From NCBI GenBank assembly GCA_003139695.1, contig PLJM01000017.1:1-64000 (forward strand): a DNA stretch of 64,000 nucleotides, given 5' to 3'. The translations under genes were made by a program, and so were the position numbers. Of the stretch, positions 1-8,766 are shown one piece after another (the stretch's first letter is position 1; each line of letters starts with the position of its first letter). The stretch is from Candidatus Dormiibacterota bacterium. Its GTDB lineage: Bacteria > Chloroflexota > Dormibacteria > Dormibacterales > Dormibacteraceae. The notes beneath the pieces are model-generated. The model was not told the DNA's origin. It saw nothing but the letters and a program-made list of their open reading frames with translations, and did not search any database.

Positions 1-3
1 GCA

Positions 4-1119
4 ATGCAGGAGCTCTGCGCGCGGATTGCGCTGCACACCGGTGTCGGGCTCGGAGTCAGCCTTCGCCGCAAGTTCCCGACCTGGCTGGTCGGTTTGTGCA
101 TCCTGTTGATGCTGGTCGCGAACACCATCAACATCGGCGCCGACCTCGGCGCGGTCGCGTCAGGCGGATCGCTGTTGACCCGGGGAAGGATTGCTCCGAT
201 CTGGCTGGTGGTGCCGGCGGCCGCCCTGATAGTAGGGCTGCAGCTCTTTGCCAGCTACCGGGTCATATTCAACGCCTTTAAGTGGCTCACCCTCGCCCTT
301 TTCGCGTACGTGATCACCGCATTCCTGGTCCATCCGCCGGTGATGAAGGTGCTGATCGCCACCTTTGTTCCCCACCTGGAGTTCAACAAGGCCTTCATCA
401 CGATGCTGGTCGCGATCCTCGGCACGACCATCTCGCCGTACCTCTTCTTCTGGCAGGCGTCGTCTGAGGTGGACGAGATGAAGGCGGCTGGTCTGCGGAC
501 CGAGCGCTTACGCAAGAGAGTCACCCGATCCGAGATGCGTGGCGCGCGGATCGATGTCTTTGTCGGGATGGCCTTCTCGCAGGTGGTGATGTACGCGATC
601 ATCCTGGTCAGCGCCGCGACCTTCAACGCCCACGGCGCGACTGGTATTGCGACCGCGGACCAGGCGGCCAAGGCCCTCGAGCCGCTGGCCGGCTCGCTTG
701 CGTTCGTGCTTTTCGCGGCCGGGTTCATTGGCACCGGCCTCTTGGCGATCCCGGTCCTATCGGGTTCCGCAGCTTATGCCCTGGCCGAGTTCACCGGCCT
801 CAAAGGGACGCTCGCCGAGAAACCTAAGTACCGGCCGACCTTTTACGCCGTGATTGTTGTAGCGACCCTCGCGGGCGTGGCATTGAATCTGCTCCGCATC
901 GATGTGATCAGCGCCCTGTTTTACACCGCGGTCATCAATGGGGTCGTCGCGCCACCCCTGATGATCCTGATCGCGCTCCTCGGCTCGGACAAGAAGGTGA
1001 TGCAGAAGCGAGTTAGCGGTCGATTAAGCCTCTCGCTGGTCTGGATCGCGACAATTGGCATGACGATCGCGGCTCTGCTTTTGATCGTAACCCTGGTTCC
1101 GCACGGCCCGCTGAGCTGA
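4..1119 (+). CDS. Nramp-family divalent metal ion transporter (5' end possibly outside window)
   Basis: Multi-TM protein with the Nramp-type segment LGTTISPYLFFWQASSEVDEM; ORF begins at the window edge. Confidence 0.85.
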   Translation: MQELCARIALHTGVGLGVSLRRKFPTWLVGLCILLMLVANTINIGADLGAVASGGSLLTRGRIAPIWLVVPAAALIVGLQLFASYRVIFNAFKWLTLALFAYVITAFLVHPPVMKVLIATFVPHLEFNKAFITMLVAILGTTISPYLFFWQASSEVDEMKAAGLRTERLRKRVTRSEMRGARIDVFVGMAFSQVVMYAIILVSAATFNAHGATGIATADQAAKALEPLAGSLAFVLFAAGFIGTGLLAIPVLSGSAAYALAEFTGLKGTLAEKPKYRPTFYAVIVVATLAGVALNLLRIDVISALFYTAVINGVVAPPLMILIALLGSDKKVMQKRVSGRLSLSLVWIATIGMTIAALLLIVTLVPHGPLS

Positions 1120-1356
1120 CCCATCAATGACTGCTTCCAACCAGACCGACGCCGACTGACCAGGTACGGGTCCAGGTACTCAAGAACAAGGAGTTGTTCC
1201 GTCCGCAGCGACTGCGGACTGGAATCGGCCGCCGCGCCTGGCCGCGCTGCGAACGGTACTGAACGCGGCCCTTTCCACAGCGATCAGTCGGGGCGTCGGT
1301 TTCACCGGAGAACCGACCCTTGGGTCGTCAGCGGCCGGTGGCCATCGTCCCCATGA

Positions 1357-2997
1357 TCACCCGCGAGTCCCCTCCCCCTCCGTACCCGCCAACTGCAGGA
1401 GGGGCGCAAGGGTGGTATCGGGGAGGTCGACCACGTAGTCGCCGGGAGTGGTGACGTCGGCGCCAACCGTGCCCGGGCTTAGGCGCAAGACGATGGTGAC
1501 CACGATGGTGACGATCAGGTTGAGCATCAGCGCGGTGAGAGCGATATATCCGTTCTGGCCGATGATCGGGATCATGGCGGTCGATCCGGCGAAATGGGGC
1601 ACGGTTGGTGTCGAGACGCCATAGGCCTCGTATGTGCCGTAGACCATGCCGGCCAGCCAGCCGAGGATCAGGCCCCAGCGGTGGAACCATCGAGTGAAGA
1701 GTCCGATTGCGATGGAGGGGAACGTCTGGAGGATCCAGATGCCGCCGAGGAGTTGAAGGTTGATTGCGTTCTGGGTGTTAATCCCGAGGACGAACGCCAG
1801 GGCGCCGAATTTCACCACCAGCGAGGCGATCTTGGAGACCTGCGCCTCCTCGGACGGCGTCGCCTTGGGTCGGATGAACTCGCGGTAGATATTGCGGGTG
1901 AAAAGGTTCGCGGCCGCGATCGACATGATCGCCGCCGGGACCAGGGCCCCGATGGCCACTGCGGCGTAGGCGACGCCGGCGAACCAGCTGGGAAACATCG
2001 CCCGAAACAGGAGGGGCGCGGCCAGCCGGCTGTTGGTGGTGTGGATGCCGGCGGCGATGGCCATGAACCCCAGCAGAGCGATGAAGGCCAGCATGAGGGA
2101 GTAGAGGGGAAGCGCCACGGTGTTGCGCCGGATCGTTTCTCGCTGCCTGGAGGCCAGCACGCCGGTCACCGAGTGTGGGTACATGAACAGCGCCATCGCT
2201 GACCCCAACGCCAGGGTGGCGTAGGCCCAGTACGACTTCGCGGACGGCAGGAGAGCGAACGTCGACGTGGTGTGTTTGGCCAGCGCTGTCGCTGCCGCTG
2301 CGTTGGCGTGGGCTTCGACAGCCGAGAAGATCTGGCCGTAGCCACCCAGGCGGATGGGGATATAGATCACCGCAACGATGACCACCAGATAGACCAAAAA
2401 GTCCTTGACAAAAGCGATCAGCGCCGGGGCGCGCAGTCCCGACGTATAGGTGAACGCGGCCAGGATGACGAACGCGATGATGAGCGGAATGTCCTGCTCG
2501 AAGCTAGAGGCGCCATTGCCGAGGCCCATCACCTGCAGGACCGACTGGATGCCGACCAGCTGCAGCGCGATGTAGGGCATGAGGGCGAGGATGCCGGTGA
2601 AGGCGATGGCCAGGCCGAGCCCCCGTGAGCCGTAGCGGCCACGCACGAAGTCCGCGGGGGTCACGAACCCGTGCTTGTGACTCACCGACCACAATCGCGG
2701 CATGAGCACGAACACGATCGGCCACACGAGGATCGTGTAGGCGACCGCGAACCAACCGGAGACGGCACCGAGGGCGTACATGGCCCCGGGCACGGCGATG
2801 AACGTGTACGCGGTGTAGAGATCCCCGCCGAGCAGGAACCAGGTGACGAACCCTCCGAACGACCGGCCTCCGAGAGCCCACTGATCGAGGGTGTTGAGGG
2901 GTGCCGTTCTCCGCCACCGGCCCGCAGCGAAGCCAATCATGGTGACGGCGGCGAAGAGGACGATGAACACGGCGAGCGCGACGCCGTCGAGGTTCAT
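1357..2997 (-). CDS. Sodium:solute symporter (SSS) family protein
   Basis: 547-codon multi-TM ORF from MNLDGVALAVFIVLFAAVTMIGF; SSS-like GGRSFGGFVTWFLLGGDLYTAYTF. The longer ORF call to 3399 extends upstream without homology and overlaps DUF3311. Confidence 0.85.
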   Translation of the reverse strand: MNLDGVALAVFIVLFAAVTMIGFAAGRWRRTAPLNTLDQWALGGRSFGGFVTWFLLGGDLYTAYTFIAVPGAMYALGAVSGWFAVAYTILVWPIVFVLMPRLWSVSHKHGFVTPADFVRGRYGSRGLGLAIAFTGILALMPYIALQLVGIQSVLQVMGLGNGASSFEQDIPLIIAFVILAAFTYTSGLRAPALIAFVKDFLVYLVVIVAVIYIPIRLGGYGQIFSAVEAHANAAAATALAKHTTSTFALLPSAKSYWAYATLALGSAMALFMYPHSVTGVLASRQRETIRRNTVALPLYSLMLAFIALLGFMAIAAGIHTTNSRLAAPLLFRAMFPSWFAGVAYAAVAIGALVPAAIMSIAAANLFTRNIYREFIRPKATPSEEAQVSKIASLVVKFGALAFVLGINTQNAINLQLLGGIWILQTFPSIAIGLFTRWFHRWGLILGWLAGMVYGTYEAYGVSTPTVPHFAGSTAMIPIIGQNGYIALTALMLNLIVTIVVTIVLRLSPGTVGADVTTPGDYVVDLPDTTLAPLLQLAGTEGEGTRG

Positions 2998-3356
2998 TCC
3001 CGGATTCCCTGTTGGCTGGTGGGGGATGTGCCGCGCGCGTCTCGGATGCGCCGGCGACGGGGACCGGCGACGAGCAGCTGGTAGGCGACTAACTGGCAAC
3101 CTGAGTTGATCACCAGCCAAAGAAGCGAGTACCAGTAAAAGAACGGTATCCCTCCGAGCGTCGGCGTCAGGTGCGCGTAGCTCGGCACCCAGAGCAAGGC
3201 GACGAACGCCGAGCCGAGCAGCCCCGCGCTGATGACGTAAGCCACTGGCGCATCCGAGAAGCGCCGACGTCCGGCCCCGTCGCCGTCGCCAGCATCCGGA
3301 ACACCTTCCCGGCGAGATTGGTGCGGTTCGGCCAAACTCTCCCTGCCTGTACTCAT
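2994..3356 (-). CDS. DUF3311-type small membrane protein, symporter partner
   Basis: 120 aa, two TM segments (PFFYWYSLLWLVINSGCQLVAYQLL), 4-bp overlap with the downstream SSS gene, the usual DUF3311/SSS arrangement. Confidence 0.7.
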   Translation of the reverse strand: MSTGRESLAEPHQSRREGVPDAGDGDGAGRRRFSDAPVAYVISAGLLGSAFVALLWVPSYAHLTPTLGGIPFFYWYSLLWLVINSGCQLVAYQLLVAGPRRRRIRDARGTSPTSQQGIRE

Positions 3357-3605
3357 GGCTGGACGCCATTGTGCTACGCGACTCCCCTTCTGTGTTCAAC
3401 CCGAGGTAAGAGAGCTCCCCAGCGGAAATTGATGAGCCAATAGGGCCTTCGCTTGGAAAGGGTCGTATCCGGCCACTACCCGTTCCAATTCGCTGACAGC
3501 CAAGGTGACAGCCAAGCCGGCGGACAACTGAGGACCACGCGGACGATCCAGGATTGCCGATGTTTATGGCTGAACGTGAGCGGCCGTTAGTGGACGATCT
3601 CAGAC

Positions 3606-3654
3606 GCTGGGACCGGGGTCTTCAAAACCGTTTGCGGGCTTCGGAAATCCCAGC
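3606..3654. other. Intergenic hairpin element (copy A), similar to the element at 59657-59712
   Basis: Perfect 7-bp inverted repeat GCTGGGA/TCCCAGC enclosing AAAACCGTTTGCGGGC (3624-3639), which matches 15/16 nt at 59683-59698. Confidence 0.35.
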
Positions 3655-3705
3655 CCTGCCAGGCTCTCGCGATATCGGCCTCGAGACGTCACCTTAATGT
3701 GCCGG

Positions 3706-3744
3706 TTTCCCCCACGCGCGTCTTCTTAATGGGGGCGGGGGAAA
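3706..3744. repeat. Inverted repeat TTTCCCCC...GGGGGAAA
   Basis: 8-bp perfect arms (3706-3713 / 3737-3744); alternative pairing CCCCCA/TGGGGG (3709-3714/3730-3735). Confidence 0.5.
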
Positions 3745-3771
3745 GAGTGCTGTCGATAGGGCTCCGATACC

Positions 3772-3783
3772 GAAAGCGCTTTC
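3772..3783. promoter_or_regulatory. LacI-family-like operator GAAAGCGCTTTC
   Basis: 12-bp perfect palindrome with central CG, 43 bp upstream of the 3827 start codon. Confidence 0.45.
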
Positions 3784-3826
3784 ACTCGACCACGGGGCCC
3801 AGGGCAGACATCGAGGAGTAAGTTGA

Positions 3827-4345
3827 ATGGCGATGTCCGTTGACCAGCGACTTCAGTCTGCCCGCCGGTTAAGGCTGGCGCACGTCTATACCGAATACTT
3901 CGCCGAGGATCCCCGACGCGAGCGTCTGTTTTTGGCTTCTCTGGGCTTCTTCGCAGGCTTCGGAGCGGCTCGCACGATCACCCATGCGATTCTCCACCAG
4001 GTCGGTCCCTTCAGAAACCTGTCGATCGCCGGCCGGCATCTACACCACATGGTCTTCGGGATCGGCGGCTTGCTCGGAGTGGGGTACCTGTGGCTGGTCT
4101 TGCTTGGAGTCTCGCCGAAGGGCAAGAGAATGTCGCAGGCCACGGCCGTAGGTTATGGCGTGGCCTCGGCGATGACGCTCGACGAGTTCGCGCTCTGGTT
4201 AAACCTCGAGGACGTCTACTGGGCGAAGCAAGGGCGCCAGAGCGTCGATGCGGTGGCGCTCTTCGGTGGGCTTCTGTCCATCGGTATCTGGGGCGGACCG
4301 TTCATGGTCGGTGTCGCCCGCGAGCTCAGGAGGCTGGTTCGTTAG
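3827..4345 (+). CDS. Conserved integral membrane protein, unknown function
   Basis: 172 aa, four predicted TM segments, RBS-like gaggag upstream, conserved-looking HLHHMVFGIGGLLGVGY. Confidence 0.7.
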   Translation: MAMSVDQRLQSARRLRLAHVYTEYFAEDPRRERLFLASLGFFAGFGAARTITHAILHQVGPFRNLSIAGRHLHHMVFGIGGLLGVGYLWLVLLGVSPKGKRMSQATAVGYGVASAMTLDEFALWLNLEDVYWAKQGRQSVDAVALFGGLLSIGIWGGPFMVGVARELRRLVR

Positions 4346-4458
4346 GGCGGACCGCGGATCGATCACGTGAACGATCCGGCGATTCGCTTCTCGCCTTTCT
4401 CGCGGTTGACAAACCTCGGTTCGCCACTCGGCAGCCGGGCTAATAACGCGGCCACGTC

Positions 4459-4845
4459 CTACCCATGCGGGGCGTCAACGATCCGGCACGGGATATCCGC
4501 GTTCTCGTCAAGGTGATAGCTGGCGCAGATGCGGTGGTAACCGTCGGCGACCGTGAGTGGGACATGAGCGTCTAGGCGCCCTCGAACCAAGAGGACAGGA
4601 GACAGCAGTTCACCCTTCTTGACCTTGGCGAGATCTTTGGCGACGTGGATGTTGTCCAGCGGAAGTATGGGCAGCGCACTCGCGCGCAGCAAGTCCTTCG
4701 CCTTTCTGCGTACGAGCGGTTCGGCGCGCAGCCGGCGGACCAGCTGGTCCGCCTCCTTCTGCGGCATGAGCAGGCTTAAATAGTCGGCCGCTGCGGGATA
4801 GTCATGATCATTGGGCGCATCGTTCCAGTTCGGCTTTGCGGTCAT
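4459..4845 (-). CDS. ParB/Srx-fold-like hypothetical protein
   Basis: Contains LSPVLLVRGRLDAHVPLTVADGYHRICASYHLDENADIPCRIVD, resembling the ParB-like 'DGxHRicA' motif. Confidence 0.55.
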   Translation of the reverse strand: MTAKPNWNDAPNDHDYPAAADYLSLLMPQKEADQLVRRLRAEPLVRRKAKDLLRASALPILPLDNIHVAKDLAKVKKGELLSPVLLVRGRLDAHVPLTVADGYHRICASYHLDENADIPCRIVDAPHG

Positions 4846-4881
4846 GGTGATCCTCGCCCAGCAGCGTACCGCCGCCCTTGA

Positions 4882-6045
4882 TCACACGGCCACGTCGGCG
4901 GTGGGCGCAGCGACTGGTTTCCCGGCCAGCAGCAGAGCGCCGACGCTTGCCGGGATAAGCGTCAAGACGCCTCCTGCCACAAGCGCGGCAGCCACGGCGG
5001 GCGCCAAAGCTCCGCTGGCAAGGCCCAGCGAGGCTGCGGCCGCGGGAAGTCCCAATTGAGCGGAAGCCAGCAATCCGGCCGGCAGCCTTGTTTCCGTACC
5101 GGCCACCAACGACGCCATCACGTGCACCGCTGTCGCCCCGATCGCCATGGCCAGCGCCAAGCCAATTGCCGACGGCGAGCGCACGAGGGCGCTCAGATCG
5201 AGGCTCGCGCCCAGCAGAACGAAGAACGCCGGCACGAAGAAGCCACTTGCCAGGCCAGTCAATTGTTGGGCAAGTCGGTTCGGCTCGTTGAACCGGCGCA
5301 GCACGATGCCGGCCGCGAATCCCGCGACCAGCAAGCTTGCGCCGGTGCGGTCGGCGATGGCTGCTAGCGCCAGCAGCAGGAGCACCGAGAGCCGAAGCTG
5401 CAGAGCCCAGTGGCGGTGCTTGGATTCGCGCTTCACCTCGTCGGCCAAGCCGGTCTTGAACAGCCGGCGCGCAACCATCATCGAGGCTATGGCGACCGCG
5501 ACTATTAGACCGTCGCCAACCAGCGCCAGCGGAATCTGGCTTGCGGCGGACAGAGTCAGCGGCATCAGAACCGCGGTCAGGGCGTCCACCAGCGTGATCC
5601 AGGTGATGAGAATGGCAATGGCGGGCCCCGTGAGCCCGCGCTCTCGAATGGTCGGAAAGGCGACCGCGGCCGAGCTTCCCGCCACGAGGACCACCAAGAG
5701 CGATGAATGGCCAGTGGGGAATAGGGCGCCGACGGTGAGCCCGATCGGAAGACTGAGCGTCAGCGCGATCAGCAGCGCCAGGGTTCCTCGGACAGCTCCG
5801 GCACGCAGCTCCTTGGACCCGAGGTCGACCTCATTGCCCGCCTCGAGCATGAGCATCGCAAAGCCAATGGCGGAAAACGCCGGGAAGGGTTGCGACGTGG
5901 AGACGATTAGATGGAGCCCGGTCTTGCCGAGAATCGCGCCTGCGATCAGCTCGCCAACCAATACCGGAGCCAGCGGCCTTCTGCCCGCCGCCAGCAATGG
6001 CCCGAGCAGGCCCGCGAGAACCAGCAGCGTCAGAGATGTGAACAT
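4882..6045 (-). CDS. Cation:proton antiporter (CPA2/KefB-like)
   Basis: 387 aa multi-TM; GPLLAAGRRPLAPVLVGELIAGAILGKTGL and FVPAFFVLLGASLDLSAL are CPA2-like. Confidence 0.8.
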   Translation of the reverse strand: MFTSLTLLVLAGLLGPLLAAGRRPLAPVLVGELIAGAILGKTGLHLIVSTSQPFPAFSAIGFAMLMLEAGNEVDLGSKELRAGAVRGTLALLIALTLSLPIGLTVGALFPTGHSSLLVVLVAGSSAAVAFPTIRERGLTGPAIAILITWITLVDALTAVLMPLTLSAASQIPLALVGDGLIVAVAIASMMVARRLFKTGLADEVKRESKHRHWALQLRLSVLLLLALAAIADRTGASLLVAGFAAGIVLRRFNEPNRLAQQLTGLASGFFVPAFFVLLGASLDLSALVRSPSAIGLALAMAIGATAVHVMASLVAGTETRLPAGLLASAQLGLPAAAASLGLASGALAPAVAAALVAGGVLTLIPASVGALLLAGKPVAAPTADVAV

Positions 6046-6165
6046 CGAATTCGTAATCGCAAGTTGAGAATATGCGGACAGGAGTTCAGAGGATCTACTT
6101 GCTATCGATGAGAGATGCTTGGCGAGATCAAATGGGCAGTTGGGTCCTCTGCCCGCATCCCTAGG

Positions 6166-6609
6166 TCACGCATGCGCCTGATCAATCGCCGACTGCAGCG
6201 ATTGAACGTAGGCATCGCTGGTATACGTGGCTCCCGACACGATATCGATCTGTGCGGTCCTGGATGAGACAGCCTTGAGTGCCTCGTCTTGCAGGATCGG
6301 ACCTGCCGCTTGACTGATTTCGACAGAGCGTGCTCGGTCACTGGGAAGCAGGGGTGCTTGGATATCAGTGATAAGTCCGTTCGAAATCGTGATTTGAACC
6401 TGCACGTCTCCAAAACGGGTTGTGATGTCCTGCCCGGTGTACTGCCCGTTTCTCAGTGGTGCCGGAATCTGGAGTGTGGGGGCCCCAAAACCGCCACATC
6501 CCGCCAGGAATATTGACGACACCGCAGACGCGGCGGCGCCTGTGAAGGCGCGTCTTTTCGGCGTAGAGGTAGCCGGCTGCAGCAGTAAGCGAGCGTCGTC
6601 CCGTTTCAT
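6166..6609 (-). CDS. FMN-binding domain lipoprotein
   Basis: Signal/lipobox SSIFLAGCGG; C-terminal DIVSGATYTSDAYVQSLQSAI, the ApbE flavinylation-type S-G-A-T motif. Confidence 0.75.
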   Translation of the reverse strand: MKRDDARLLLQPATSTPKRRAFTGAAASAVSSIFLAGCGGFGAPTLQIPAPLRNGQYTGQDITTRFGDVQVQITISNGLITDIQAPLLPSDRARSVEISQAAGPILQDEALKAVSSRTAQIDIVSGATYTSDAYVQSLQSAIDQAHA

Positions 6610-6619
6610 GAGCAACGTG

Positions 6620-7126
6620 TTAGCCCATGTGCGCCTGCTGTAGGGCCGATTCGAGCGATTGCGCGTAAGACTGACTCGTGTAGGTGGCTCCGCTGATGAT
6701 GTCGATATTCGCGCTCTGCGCCTGCAATGCCTCCGTGCGCAGCAATGGCCCGGCGACCTGGCTGACGTACGCGGAGTAGGCACGGTCGGTTGGAAGCTTG
6801 ACGGCCTGGACGTCCGTTATGTGCCCGTTCGAGATCACCACGCGCACGACCACGTCACCGAAGAAGTTCGGCGCGTCGGATCCGGTGAATGTGCCGTTCA
6901 CAGTAGTTGACGTCGATGGCGTTGGTGACGGTGGGGGCGTCGCCAGCGTTACCGAGGGTGAAGGCGTCGCGAAGGGCGAAGCCGACGGACTCGCCGAGGT
7001 GTTGCCAGCGCTCGGGGTTGGCGGCACGCTCGCAAGCGCACCAATCTGGGGCGGGGCGGCCTTATAGGTCAGAAGCCAGGCGACTCCCAGGACGGTCGCA
7101 CCCGTAGCGATTACTGCCCTTTTCAT
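6620..7126 (-). CDS. FMN-binding domain protein, membrane-anchored
   Basis: N-terminal TM, Ser/Thr/Pro-rich linker, C-terminal DIISGATYTSQSYAQSLESAL; paralogous to the adjacent gene. Confidence 0.75.
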   Translation of the reverse strand: MKRAVIATGATVLGVAWLLTYKAAPPQIGALASVPPTPSAGNTSASPSASPFATPSPSVTLATPPPSPTPSTSTTVNGTFTGSDAPNFFGDVVVRVVISNGHITDVQAVKLPTDRAYSAYVSQVAGPLLRTEALQAQSANIDIISGATYTSQSYAQSLESALQQAHMG

Positions 7127-7261
7127 TGCAACTGAAAAACCACATTGCGAATCTGATCAGGAGCCACGCCTAGTGCCTCGAGGGAGAGTTCGGTCGCCGT
7201 AGGCGAGGTCTGATGCTGCATGTTTGAGCACCTACGCTAGTCCGCTTTCATTGGAGATCGA

Positions 7262-7675
7262 TTGGGAATTCGTGGCTTGGCTAGCTGCGGCCTGTTGCTG
7301 CACCGCCTGACGTCGCCGCCGTACCCCGAGGCGTACTTTCTCGAGCCGGCCCGCACGCTCAGACATGCCGTCTCCAAGCCGATCATCCTGGTCGGCGGAA
7401 TGCGGACTCCCGCAACGATGGAAGGGATCGTCTCGAGCGGTGACGCGGATTTCATCGCCCTCGCCAGGCCGTTCATCCGCGAGCCGGATCTGGTTATGAA
7501 GCTTGCCGATGGGCGCCGTGGATCGGTTGCGTGCACGTCGTGCAATCTCTGCCTGATGCACGAGTCCCACCATTCGTTGCGGTGCTGGCGAATCCCAAGG
7601 CGAAGGCTTTTGGAGCACGCTGTCTATCGTCTCCGCGGAGGATTTCGGGAAGCGCACCGGCCACACACTACCTAG
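7262..7675 (+). pseudogene. Truncated NADH:flavin oxidoreductase / old yellow enzyme C-terminal remnant
   Basis: Encodes PYPEAYFLEPARTLRHAVSKPIILVGGMRTPATMEGIVSSGDADFIALARPFIREPDLVMKLADGRRGSVACTSCNLCL, the OYE C-terminal region; the N-terminal TIM-barrel portion is absent. Confidence 0.65.
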
Positions 7676-7818
7676 CCGCGCCCATAGGATCCCCCGGCGA
7701 GCAATTGTGTGTCAATTAGGATTGCCTCGACCCCTCAAGCGACTCGCGGTGGTCGAAAAGCTTCGATTCATCCGCAGTCGGTGCTCCGTCTGATTGAATT
7801 CCTTGCAGGAGTAATAAT

Positions 7819-8757
7819 TTGAAGATCGATTTCAAAGGGCTGTTTCCGGCCACGGTGCTGCCGATGACCGAGGACGCGCAGATCGACGAGCCGACCCTAC
7901 GCCGTTATATGAGGCACGTCGCCGATACCAAGATCCACGGCGTGGCCATCAACGTGGACACCGGAGAGGCAGCGCACCTTTCACACGCTGAGCGTGTGCG
8001 GGTGCTCGAGATAGTCGTCGACGAGATCGGCGATCGCCTGCCCGTCATCGCCGGCCTCCCGGCCCAGTACACCGACCAGGCTGTCGCCTTCGGTCGTGAC
8101 TACAAGGCCGCCGGCGCCTCTGCGTTGCTCGTGTTTCCCCTCTCCGCCTATCAGGGGATTCCGCTCGACGCGGAGATGGTGGTTCGCTATCACACGGCGG
8201 TGGGGGACAGGGTCGGCCTGCCCCTCGTCCTCTTCAACCTCTTGCCCGCGCTGGGCGGCGTCCTCCTGCCGGCGGAGATCATCGGCCGGCTCTGCAGCCT
8301 CGCGCCCGTGGTCGCGATCAAAGACGCCTCGTTCGAGAAAAAAATCTTCGTTGAGCTAGTAGCGGCGGTCAGGCAGCAGCAGAGATCGATTGCAATCCTG
8401 ACCGGCGACGATCCCTTCATCCACGAATCGTTCGTGCTCGGCGCGGACGGAGCGCTGCTCGGTTTCGGCGCCGTGCCCACCCGCCAGCTCGCCGACATGG
8501 TCGACCTCGCACTATCGGGTCGCCTCGAAGAGTCCAAGGCGATCATGGATCGCCTCACGCCGCTCGAGCGAGCGATATTCGCGCCGCCCGTCCGCGACTA
8601 CCGCGCTCGGGCTAAAGAGGCGCTCGTCATGCAGGGCATCCTTCCGCAGGCAACCGTACGCGAGCCGTTGCTGCCCGTGTCGCAACAGGACCGCGACGCG
8701 ATGCGCAAGGCGATGATCGCTGCCGGCGAGCTCACGCCAAGCCTGGCCGCCGGCTGA
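7819..8757 (+). CDS. Dihydrodipicolinate synthase / N-acetylneuraminate lyase family protein
   Basis: 312 aa DapA-like; FPATVLPMTEDAQID..., Schiff-base Lys in VVAIKDAS. Confidence 0.85.
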   Translation: MKIDFKGLFPATVLPMTEDAQIDEPTLRRYMRHVADTKIHGVAINVDTGEAAHLSHAERVRVLEIVVDEIGDRLPVIAGLPAQYTDQAVAFGRDYKAAGASALLVFPLSAYQGIPLDAEMVVRYHTAVGDRVGLPLVLFNLLPALGGVLLPAEIIGRLCSLAPVVAIKDASFEKKIFVELVAAVRQQQRSIAILTGDDPFIHESFVLGADGALLGFGAVPTRQLADMVDLALSGRLEESKAIMDRLTPLERAIFAPPVRDYRARAKEALVMQGILPQATVREPLLPVSQQDRDAMRKAMIAAGELTPSLAAG

Positions 8758-8766
8758 GAATTCGCC

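Noticed and set aside
3494-3517. Tandem 12-mer TGACAGCCAAGG/TGACAGCCAAGC
   Set aside because: Only two short copies; not enough to call an iteron, CRISPR or satellite.
3606-3654. tRNA-Sec (selC) gene, because of GGTCTTCAAAACC with UCA in the loop
   Set aside because: No 8-bp acceptor, D-arm or TTCGA T-loop could be paired around it; the long-range stem is GCTGGGA/TCCCAGC instead.
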